In this document: piece after piece, positions 45,401 through 56,400 of the stretch | Numbering within the stretch: the first letter of the stretch is position 1 | Layout of the letters: every line of letters begins with the position of its first letter | From: Enoplolaimus lenunculus | Lineage: Eukaryota > Nematoda > Enoplea > Enoplida > Thoracostomopsidae | Length of the DNA stretch: 64,000 nt | NCBI GenBank assembly: GCA_030248215.1 | Contig: JASANG010000135.1 | Location: 1 to 64,000, forward strand | Reading direction: 5' to 3' | Made by a program: the position numbers and the translations under genes | Notes under the pieces: model-generated | The model's database searches: none | The model's input: only the letters and a program-made list of their open reading frames with translations | What the model was told of the DNA's origin: nothing

Positions 45401-48400
45401 TCTTCATTGTGCGGCATACTGTTTGGTTGAAGACGTTTCTTCGGTATACTTGGTAAACGCTTTCTCATAGCGTCTGTGTACACTGTACGGCATTAAAAAA
45501 GGATGACATAGAAAACAAACAGCAGTGGTGAGACAGGCAGACACAGCTGCTAGCTAATGCAGGTATATAATACAAAAATATTTTAGGCACCCGCCTTCGC
45601 CGTGTATGGCAGGCTGCTAGTATGATGCTATATGTGTTGGCGTCAGTTATGGGCGGTTGAATCCATTGCGTATGCATTACGTATGCGATGCAACACTGCG
45701 CCGCAAATCCTTTTGAAACTTCTGTGACCACACTGTCACCACCACGATGTTCTTGTCGTGTTTGTACATAAATAGTGATTGAAACTTTAGTTGTTTATTT
45801 GAGTCGGGTAAGTTGCTCTGCTGTGGATAGTTAGGTAGGTAATAGATAAAATTAGTTTTTATCCTGGAATGTTGGCTTGAACAGACAGACAATGCGCCCA
45901 CGTGTATGATGTTCGTTAACCGTATATATGGAATGATGTCAACAACAATACGGCAGAAGCAGGTTTATATGACACGTTTTGGGCGCACAGCGCAAACATG
46001 ATTTATGTCACCTTTTGACTTTCTTGATTTTGGACGTGTTTCAACGTTTGAACGCCAAATGTTTCGAGTACTGCGTTCCAAAATCAGGACCTGAGCTGGA
46101 AACTCAAAAATTTGTCATGCTGAACAGAAAGTATCTTGTTGGAACCTCTGACTTAAGCCAATCTGCAAAATATTGCTTAAGTTTATTCTCGAAAGTCAAA
46201 ATTGGACTTGGTCATGTTAGCCCAGACAGTGTGGTTTTTCTTTTGTTACGGTGGAATTTTGGATCGCTGGTTCCAGCCAATCTGTTAGTTGTGTATATAC
46301 TGTGGCAATGTGCTGTTTGGTAAACATTGCTTATGAGTAGTTCTAAGTTTAGTTTTTCAGTCGGTTAGCTAACTAACTACATGTCAACTTAATATGATGC
46401 TAACAGTATTGAAAATTTGCATGAATGGAGTTTACCCTGTTTGTCCTGAACATGTGACGAATGCTTGATCTGGATATTAACTTGCATCTGTATTTCACTA
46501 AGCTCTGATCGCGTTATGATAGCTTGTGATTAGCTAGCGGGTGGCTGTGGTTTTTTTTGCTCAGGTGCTGTTATTTAATTAGTTGTAGTAAAAGCCACCC
46601 TGTGTTATAAATATATAAAAAGTAAAAAATTCTAGAACGTTTTCATGATAACTCGTTAGCATAGACGGTGTTTTGCACGTACAATTGTTGAATTTTTCAA
46701 AAAATTTTCAAATTTCATTTTTCAAAACCAGTGACTACCCTGTTGTTATACTTATGTTATTGAACGTCTTTACGCCTGTATAATAACAACAGTTATCATT
46801 ATGCGAGAAGAGCGTCTTTAGCTACATACATTTCGGTTTCAAACAATGGATCAACGTTTTTTGTTGTTTTTGCTGATGTACTGTGTGAAATGTCGCGTTT
46901 TGTTTCAGATTCCGAAGGAACCCAATCGCGATGGAAAAATTGAAGTATCGGTGTCCGGTGATCAGGGAGCATGTGATCGAACGGTCGAATTGATTGAAGG
47001 ACACTTGTCTGGCGAACGGCCGTTCCGACCACCAAGTGATGACTATCGTGGCGGTGGTGGCCGAAGTGAGCGTTTTGCTTAGTTTACACCACAACATAGT
47101 GTTATTTGTGACCACGGAGGGCTGGTATACAAGCCATATAATTTTAATACTGAAGGGTATTTAATGGAAATGTGCCGGTGCCGATGAATCCGACATCGTT
47201 AACAATCGACACTTTCGTAAGTACCGGCATCGGCATTGCAAAAATTGTCGATCCTTTGCCGGTAGTTTTTGCACACAATAGTAAGAAGCTAGGGATGCAA
47301 TTAATTTCACTTGTTTTAGTTGGCTGTTACGGTTGAAGCGTCGTATTTATTCTGATGTAATGGTCGTATCCTATCTGTTCTTTAAGCATCGTGTATTAAA
47401 ATTGGAATCGGCATCGGCAAAAATTTTGGTATCGACACATCTCTACTTTTGTGTAGTTTTTTCAATTAGAATGTGCGAACGTGCTTTATAAGCTTGTAAC
47501 ATTCAACTTGACGACCAGAAAAAAGTAAGCGGGTCAAGATATGCGTTTGTGCTTTATACGCATGAAATATTTAGCTACACTGATTAACAAAATATGTCCG
47601 GTCCGAGCACTACTTAATACACGTAGTTGCACCCAGGCTGCTCATAAACGCGCATGAAACTAATTTTATTGCCATTCCTTTTTCATATTCTCGTACAAAA
47701 TCATTCAGCAAATATTTTATTCTCACAACTTGGTCGTAAAGATGAAAGGCATCCATTTCGAACTAATAATTTACCAGTTACAAAATTTTTAGATGTTTTA
47801 ACGATTTGACAATTCACTGTAAAAAAATCCGGTTCTGGCGTTTTAGCATCGCCGGAACAGTGACAAGTTCGAGAACCGTTTTCTGCCGGAATTACAGTCG
47901 GAACAGGAATTTCGGTGGAACTCTGCGTGTACGCATGTTTCGCGAACGTTAGGCTGGCATATGCATTGTTCATTTTATTAATTGTGGCAATGAAGTTTTC
48001 GTATTAAGACTGCAAAGTCCATAAAACGAGAGCGTTAAAGTTTGTCGCAGTGTCATTCCATGCAGTTTATATCATCGTGTTAGTCAGTTCTTGTTCGTTT
48101 GCGCGAAGCTCGGCGCATGGTTTATATTAGAAACGGTGGAAAAATTCTATGGTTTATTTTACAACAATAATTGGAAGCAGATCAAGATTGTATATTGCTT
48201 ACCGGTAGACTCGGCCTTTCAATTAAGTAGGGTGTGACCGGATATACGGTTTCGGTTAAATATCCGGTAAAATCTAATATTCGTATCCGGTAGAAACATA
48301 CCGGATATTTACGACGATCGTGGTGACGAATATCATAAAACAGTTTTTGCAAGTGAGCGTCTTTAACAACTTGCTGCGATTACACCTTTGGGCAAGTTTT

Positions 48401-49127
48401 CAACTCTTATGTAAGCGAACGAGAGTTGAACACATTTTTGCATTAAATAATTTCAGTTTATCAGCAACAATTTTGAACTTCATAACAGACGAAAAACTTG
48501 AATACGCTAAAATTACTTCGAAAAAGTAGTTATTATAAGTGAAGTTATTATCGCAATATTTATTTCAGGTGGATATGGTGGTGGCGGCGGCGGTTATGGT
48601 GGTGGTCGTGGAGGTTACGGTGGAGGTATGTATGCGCTGGCGCTGTGAAATATGATTTCTATCGTTTGTTCAGTAAAGCCGAATGTCGAGTGTTTTGTAG
48701 AAACCGGGTAGCCGGTCAATAATGATACATCAAAGAAGGGGCAAACTATGCATTTTCAAATTTCACTATTTATTTCCAACTTTTTGACTTGTTGTGTATT
48801 TGAATTTGTTCTCGGTTGTTTATCGAATTGTAGTTGCGATTGACGTGCGTGACAATAGTATACAAAACGTATTCTTAAGACTAAGCGTAAAATCCTAGGC
48901 GGAAACAGTCTAAAGCTTAATCTTACTCTGCTGAAGTCTGGCATAAAATGGTACGTACTTCCCTTAAATAGTTGTTACACTAATATTCAGGTCGTGGAGG
49001 CTATGGCGGCGGCGGCGGCGGAGGAGGCAGCTGTTACAAATGCGGACAACCAGGACATTTTGCTCGCGAATGTCAGTATGGCGATCAGGGTGGATATGGC
49101 GGCGGGGGCGGTGGTGGCCGATGGTAG
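42482..49127 (+). CDS. KH-domain / CCHC zinc-knuckle RNA-binding protein, copy 2
   Basis: Five coding exons: 42482-42530, 43731-43786, 46909-47065, 48569-48625, 48991-49127; 151 aa. Exons 1, 2 and the last have exactly the lengths of copy 1 (49, 56, 137). KH loop GRGG at residues 17-20; [18 protein letters not shown] second half; Gly-rich linker. An additional 57-base exon (48,569) made of Gly/Tyr/Arg codons, phase 1 on both sides, lengthens the linker and is absent from copy 1. Knuckle C121, C124, H129, C134; tail ends RW. The last exon encodes the same protein sequence as that of copy 1 although eight bases differ. Donor of exon 3 is GTGAGC. Confidence 0.92.
42902..43380. mobile_element. 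Worn MITE family H relative(s) in intron 1 of KH copy 2
   Basis: CAGGGTGCAACTGAAATTAC at the left, TTTACCGGAACCGGAAAATG inside, a second set of GGAATTCCGG motifs near 43,200 and CAGGGTGCAACC again near 43,345. More than one element appears overlaid; boundaries approximate. Confidence 0.5.
44295..44600. mobile_element. hAT-like MITE family H, 8-bp TSD
   Basis: From CAAGGTGCAACCGGAATTGG to GAATTCCGGTTGCACTCTG. Octamers CCGGTCAG and CCAGTCAG match at 7 of 8. In intron 2 of KH copy 2. Confidence 0.85.
47164..47445. mobile_element. hAT-like MITE family J
   Basis: About 280-bp uninterrupted copy with GTGCCGGTGCCGATGAATCC at the left and TCGGCAAAAATTTTGGTATC followed by GACACATCTCTA at the right. 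It shows what family J looks like without the nested insertion. Intron 3 of KH copy 2. Confidence 0.65.
48230..48480. mobile_element. MITE family I (GGGTGYGACCGGATAT), left part
   Basis: AGGGTGTGACCGGATATACGG, then CCGGATATTTACGACG and TTTCAGTTTATCAGCAACAA as in the copy at 55,263. The right terminus is not seen. Intron 3 of KH copy 2. Confidence 0.55.
48868..48960. mobile_element. Fragment of a hexamer MITE in intron 4 of KH copy 2
   Basis: GACTAAGCGTAAAATCCTAG followed by AACAGTCTAAAGCTTAATCTTACTC-type sequence matches the interior of types A/B. No termini. Confidence 0.45.
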
Positions 49128-49220
49128 CCATTGTGGCAGTCGTTTGCGAACTAAACACCTGCACTACAGTGTTATGACGTCGATATAAACACGCGTCGAC
49201 ACATTGATGTTAAAACACAC

Positions 49221-49226
49221 ATTAAA
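49221..49226 (+). terminator. Candidate polyadenylation signal of KH copy 2
   Basis: ATTAAA 94 bases after the stop codon, comparable to copy 1. Confidence 0.45.
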
Positions 49227-49259
49227 ATCATCGTTTTGTGGTTATACGTTATATATATA

Positions 49260-49330
49260 GCCAGCGTTCTTTTTAGGGGCGTAACACTCAATCTCTGTGC
49301 AGTGTATTCCTGAGCCTAAGCTTCACTGAT
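49260..49330. mobile_element. Fragment of hexamer MITE type C downstream of KH copy 2
   Basis: GCCAGCGTTCTTTTTAGGGG then GCGTAACACTCAATCTC and TTCCTGAGCCTAAGC resemble the type C left end. Short remnant only. Confidence 0.45.
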
Positions 49331-50485
49331 ATTCGAGTACCGTCGCAAGAGACGCATAAGCCTACGACTATTCGTTATCGCTTCCGACGGAAAGCAAACG
49401 TTCCTAAAAGGTATCATCGGCCTTCTCTATATTATGATTTACTGGTTATGGTTTTGTATGGAGGTTTTAAGTACGAAGTGGTTTAAGTATAAAAGCGAGT
49501 GGTAATCTTGTGACTGAAGGCTTGGTATTACCATAGTGCAGTGAAGAAGGCTTATGGTGATTGAAATTTAACTTTTACCGAATGCGATCCAACTTGATTT
49601 TTAATATCTATTCCACAACCTGAATTAGATTTACAACTAGAACAGTTAGGGTTGTGCTATATTTTTTAACTATACACCAATAGCATTATCCTAAGGTTTG
49701 CTTTTATACACTGTTAAAAGCATTTTCGTTGATGAACGGCTAGATGTCTTGTATGGTTGAGCTACGTTCCTACTGCATGTTAAGCTTTATACTTTTGGTT
49801 GAAAACCAGTTTTACGAACTGCAGTTTGAAATTCATTTGTCGTTTTATAAGGAGTTTTAGCGTTCTGAAAAAATTTGGAACGATCGTATCGCGTTTTTTC
49901 GTGTGAACTTTTACTGTAATAAAATTTTATAATATAGTGTGCGTTTAATAATCGGAGCATTTTTTTACCTATTGAGTGTTAAACCCATTGCCATTCGGAT
50001 CGGGATGGTTATTTCGTTTCCGACACAGCTTTTCTGACTGGTATCGGAGATTATATCATCTGCCGTTTACTCGGTGCGAGTAATTACCTGATTTGTTGCT
50101 TCCCAGTTAGCGTTTCAAGCCGGAACAAGAATTGCTATGGAAACTAGCGTATTCTGCGTAATTTATCAACTGTACTAAACTTCGTCTGGGAATCATTTAT
50201 ACTTATCTATTCAGAATAATTCACCTTTTTTTGAACTAATTATGCAGTAATTTTGCCGCTATCCGTTTACGGATTCAAATTAGGAAATTATTCAGAATAT
50301 GAATCCCGAACTCTACCACAGCTGTTATGGGGGTCAGCAGTATAGGACGCTGTCGACTGTTGTCTTCAGAACAGAATTATAATTTTGTATTTTAAATTCG
50401 TCTGCGAACAATGGTTTTTAGGTTGTCCTGGCAATTAGTTTAATTCTGTGTCCATTGACTAGTGAGTAGTTAAACCGTACGGAAA
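49331..50485. other. Intergenic region between KH copies 2 and 3
   Basis: About 1.15 kb, AT-rich, no recognised repeat or gene; expected to hold the copy 3 promoter. Confidence 0.45.
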
Positions 50486-53400
50486 ATGTCCGTCATAGAA
50501 ATCGATCCTGGCGACGTTGGGCGAGTGATCGGTAAGCTTTGCCGTTATAGCTGAATAGTTCTTTGTGTGGGTGTTGTCCAACTACAATAGAAATACGTCG
50601 GCAAATGCAGTTCAGAAGAATTGAATTGCTATTCAGTAAGCAAAATCTTACTAAGTGCGTTGTTTTATATTACGCCTTTTCAACTACTCAGTTCCTGCTT
50701 TTTTAAAGTAATGTGTTTTCTCTATTACACGCTTTTAAATTAAGAAGAACTGAGCTTATTACTTAGTAATTTGTGAATTTGTAGGCTGTGCATCAGGGTG
50801 CAACCAGAATTAAGGATGCGGTGCTGTTAAATTCGGTATATTGTCACCGGAAATCTACAGTATTTTTCAAGTTTAAATTTTTCTTGTATGTAAATGTTTT
50901 TCACATATAATTGTAGAACTTGTTTGAACTATCTATTCCACGTTTACGATTTGTGTGATACCCATACTTTAGCACCACGTTTCCTGTTACTGCGTGTGTG
51001 GGTTTCAATCGGAAGTACATGTTATGGGTTCGGAATCAAATTTATTTTGTCGGAATCGGAATTTAAGTTTTAGTATATAGTTCTATTAAAAAGTAACGTG
51101 TATGACTTTTAACTTTTCGTTGTAGTATGTCTGTTTGTATTGTACACAGTTTCAGTAAAAATTGCTCGTATAGCTGACTGTATTTAGCGATCTATTAACG
51201 CGGTAAAATTTATATTAATGGTGGCCTGCCAATTTTCAGAACAGCCTGTACGTAGCCTTGCTTGACATCTACATAATTAGTTTACTGCTTACCGACGAAT
51301 TTTGCAGTAACAGGTATTGTTTTGTTTGCCGCGTTTTTCGCTTTCTCATATATACCGGTACCGATTCCGGTATTTCGTAGTTCCAGTTGCACACTGCTGT
51401 ATACAGATTAACTAGCTCAATGTCAACAATATAACGCAAGTTAAACGTAATAAACTGCATTGCAGGTCGTGGCGGTGCATTCATTCGTGGCTTCCAAGAA
51501 GCTCACAGCACACGAATCGATGTAAGTTTTTTTGTTAGTGTGGACTTTATGGTTACTGATGTTTTTAATGTAAAATGTTTGTCAACAAATAAATTGTAAC
51601 GGGTTTCATTTTGTTACAGTCTCGCTCGCAGGTTTTCACAACAACAGCGCAAACAATCAGAGACAGAAATAGTGGCAGTGCGCATCTCAGTTGTCAGGCG
51701 CTCTGTTCCAGGGATGGTGTTCCTAGTTATAGGTAGTAGAATTAGGGTGCGACCACTCTTACATATAAACAGGGTGCGACCGGATATCCGGTTCCGGTTT
51801 TATATCCGGCAAAAACTGATATCTGGTTCCGTAATCCGGTTTGTGCCGATTAGAAAACTGTTTTTTACTTACAAGTGTGCGAACATCTTGTTGCGATTGG
51901 GTACATTTCAGGACAAGTCAAGAAGTTCAAGTTTTGACACGGTTTAGGCAGGGTGCAACCTGAATTACAATTTACCGGAACCGGAATTTGAAAATTTTAC
52001 CGGAACCGGAAAGTGAAAAATGCATTTCGCCAAAAATTTCATTTTAATCATATTTTTTGCTCTGTTATTTGTGAAATAACCTTAGTCGAACATAGGTATT
52101 TAGTTTATTTGTTGTATTTTAAATTTTCATCATCGACTGAAGTGAAATCCACCATCAATCACTGTCAAGATTTATATATAGATTTCCAGTAAAATGTTTT
52201 AGTCCACAACAACCACTGCATGAACCAGCAATTCAAAAACACTAGAAGTACAAGTGGCTTTCAAAAGAGATTCTTAAAAATTAGCAAAGTTAAGAAGACG
52301 GCACAACAACCACTGCATGAACCAGCAATGCAAAAACACTAGAAGTACAAGTGGCTTTCAAAAGATATTCTTAAAAATTAGCAAAGTTAAGAAGACGGCC
52401 AAATTATAGCACCGGAATTTTTAAATCCGGTAAAAATTTACCGGAACCGGAAGGCGAAAAAATGCCGGAACCGGAATTCCGGTTGCACCCTGGTTTTAGG
52501 CTACTTTGTGTAAATATATAATTTTACAATATCCGGTAAATTAATATCCGGTCGCACCCTGCAAGTTGTCGGATATTTATCGCTTAAAACTATGTCAAAC
52601 AAAACGATTAGATTGGCGCTATAGCGAATCACGTACGTAGTGTTAAATTATGCTTTAACCTGGTTGAGAACTTGTGAGAAGTGCCGTCAGGAAAAACACA
52701 CTTTTCGAAAAAAACCCATGTTTTGCTGGATTTTTAATTTTCAAGCGTTAATAAACTAATATATCACATTATTCGCCCAAAATTTCACTTCAGCACCCAT
52801 AACATTTTAGCATTATTCAACAAAGTGAAAAAATTGATTGAAACTTATACCGCTGGCGTTGATTAGCAGAAAAAATGTGACTAACGAGTATGTGTTGTTT
52901 TCTGTAGCGAAATCTCACTTTCGGTCGCGCCATGGGCTGAGGCCTAGGTATTCCGTTTTTGCTTTGTGAACAGAGCGCCTGATGACTTGGGCTGTTAACT
53001 AATGTGACGGAGAGTGAAGAGAGAAATGGCTGGCGTGTTTGTGTGCTATGCGGTGATTTTCAACATGCGGAACGGAGACAGAGGAAGGAAAGGAAGACAG
53101 CGCCCGATTCCTGTGCGCCCCCTCGTCTATGTGCTTCTACATCAGCGGATATATACACGTGCCAAGGTTTCTGCTAGTGACAAATATAATTTTTGAATTC
53201 TACGCTTAGACATGGTTGAAATTAAAACTTTGAACGCATTTTTCGGTTTGAAGCTCATGCAATCTTGCCAAAATTACTAAAACATTGCCGATTTAGCAGC
53301 AACCCAGGCTTAATTAATCTTGGTTGTATTGTTGCCAACATACACTGTGGTTGAAGGCGTGTCTTCGGGTGAACTTCACACATACTGTCCATTAACTGCG

Positions 53401-56400
53401 CTGTGCTAACAGGGTGTGACTGGACTGCGTTCGTCTTAGTTTAATGCAAATGTGCAGCGCGGAACTGGATTTTACCGGAATCGGAATAAGAACAGCAAAT
53501 TTATAGCGGAATCGGAACTAGAAAATTTGTGACTATATGGATAACTTCTATTACTAAGTGGATTTAGGGTGTTAGTTGGCTGGCAACAATTCTGGAAAAC
53601 GTCGCATGAACAAATTGGCAATCGTTTTTTGGTTCAGTAAAGCTAAACTACAATCAATTATTTTTGATAAATCGGAAATCCGGTTGCAGTCTGTTTAATG
53701 CATGTATATCCAGTACAGTTTTCGGTGTCTTAAAAGTCAAACGTGGTAGACAGGGTGCAACCAGACTTCCGGTTCCGGCATTTTTTCACCTTTCGATTCC
53801 GGCATTTTTTCACCTTTCGGTTCCGGTAAATTATTACCGGAATTAAAAATTGCGGTATTAAAATTTGGTAAGCTATTTTACTAATGCCGCATAGTATATA
53901 AACTTTGACAATCGCCTAAAATGAGCCATCGAAGATAGATTTCGCTTCCGTGGATTATGAAAATCCACAATACAGTAGATAAAGTGCATACCTATTTCCC
54001 ACTAAGGTTATTTCTCGAATAATATTGCAAAAAAAGAAAATTAAGATGAATTTTTCGGTGACATGTATTTTTCGTTTTCCGGTTTCGTTATCTGTAATTT
54101 TTCCAAATTCCGGTTCCGGTAAATTGTAATTTCGATTGCACTCGAGTGGTAGAAATATATTTTATAAGTCTTATGATTTTTGCCAGCGTTATATATTTTT
54201 TACACTCTTTAAAATACTTCCGGTTACATCCTGTTTTAAATGGACTGGTATGACGAGTGAAGGAGCGCATGCTGCTATTTTGTAATATATATAACTTTTC
54301 TGGTAAGTGGTATGCGAATGTTTTTAGGCAGCATACGCCACCATCAGCCAGCCACCGACCGACCGCCAAAACTACTTATGGCCCGCCGCGTTATGGCACC
54401 ACGTTTAACTGGATGCTATTTGAAACGGCGGTGGAAGGTGGCATTGGGTCATACTACTGGCTACTGACTGACAACTATGTTGTTTACGTTGTTCACGCTC
54501 ACAGCCGCTGCGTGCGCTGTTCTTAACGTCACTCGCTGTTCTCTCTCTCAGTTTGGTCACAGCCGCTTGGGGATTTGTTTCTTTTCGCAAAAATGTTTGT
54601 CTCTATTGCGTTTTGTTTTAAACACTTAGAGAGCCGGCGGAACAGAGAAATTGGCGTGCTGTACTAAATTTCAAAAATTGCGTTAAATAAATTAAAATGG
54701 AATTATGATGCGGCTGCGGTGACGTGGAATACCTATAGTTTGGTGTGGTTTTCGTTTGACGCTGGTATTACTGACATTACCTACGTACATATCTTACGGT
54801 GTGATAACATTCTTAATTCTGTTGGTAGTTATATAATATGTAACCTGGCATGATATGAGGAAGTATAGATTCTTGTTCCAATGAACTGTTTCAGACAAAT
54901 ATTTTTGTCTGAATTTCTTTCTGTTTGAAACATTTTTCATGGTCGACAGCTTTTTAAATAACATTGATTTGCGTTAGCGGACCGACCGTTTGACTTAGTT
55001 TTCATAATATACTGCTTATCTACATGCTTTGAATGGTTTATTGTGTTACATCTGGTAGCCACCGATTAAACCACGGTGTTAGGTTTGCCCTATTTGTACG
55101 TAGAATGCAGGGAATTTTTAATTAACATGCCTACAACTCTATGCTCAATCACAACTTTTATTTTAACAGCGTAGAGCATTATTTTCACTCCGATCCGAAC
55201 AGCGTATAACACTATTTGTATATTTGGTTATACACTGCAAGAAAGACATTTCGTAACTATCACGGTGCTTCCGGATATCCCGTTTCGGTTTAATATCAGG
55301 CAAAAACTGATAAACGGTTGCGGTATAAACCTCTCGAATACCGGATATTTACAGTTGTAGTGCCGAATATCAATATACCGATTTTTACAAGTGTGCGTCT
55401 TTAACATCTTGCTGCGAGTACATTTTTTCTGGGCAAGTAAGTTCAAGTTTTGATACGTTTCAGCTACGTTTAGCCTATGTAACCGGGTGCGAGTTACGCG
55501 CTTTTTGCATTAAATAATTTCAGTTTATCAGCAACAATTTTGAACTTTGGCAACAAATTCAATATCCGGTTTCGGTTTCCGGTAAATTAATATCCGGTGG
55601 CACCCTGGAAATATGTAGTATAATTATTGTTTATAGTTCTTGCCTGGGTCGAATAATTTATATTTACTAATTAGAAAATATTGTATGGTATGCGAATGAG
55701 GTATATATAGTTGTGAATCGTCGTTACCAATATGCTGTCGATTGTTTGACTTAAATCGTCGCTTACGCTATAGGACCGGTAATTATCAATTATTTTTCTG
55801 CTAACATTTGTATGCGTAGGTGCTCATTTTTTTACTGCAGGTTCCAAAAGAACCAAACAGTAATGGCAAAATTGAAGTGTCAATCACAGGCGACCCAGGC
55901 GCTTGCCAGCGTACAGCAGATATGATATTAAATCATTTGTCTGGCGATCAGCCTTTCAGGCCGCCGCATGACGAATACCGTGGCGGTGGCGGTGGCTTTG
56001 GTGGAGGACGAGGTTAGTTTTAGATTTAGTAGACAGTTGGCTGGGTGCGAACGGGAATTCCGACTTAAAAATAAGCCCATACCTTGGTATAAATCGTCGA
56101 TTTCGATATTTTGGAAACAAAATACGTTCTTACAGAATATTCATTCATTGGCCCTGCCTGGTTCCCTGGACATGGATTGGCAACTTCGGCCCCGGTCAAT
56201 TTCGGTATTTGGCAGGCCTCGGTCTTGCTTTTTTGAGTCTCGGCGGTTTGCAAATTCAGACCAAATTCTAAAACATTTACCGTTTTCTGTATAACCTTCC
56301 GAATACATATCAATTCGATATGGTTCCACCGGACATCTCAATTCCTGTTCCGGAATTGCACAACGTAGGAACCGAATTTTTTACGGTGTTACGCTAAATC

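Noticed and set aside
45979-46323. 114-codon plus-strand frame
   Set aside because: It lies in intron 2 of KH copy 2, shows no domain features, and skipping it preserves the family exon phases.
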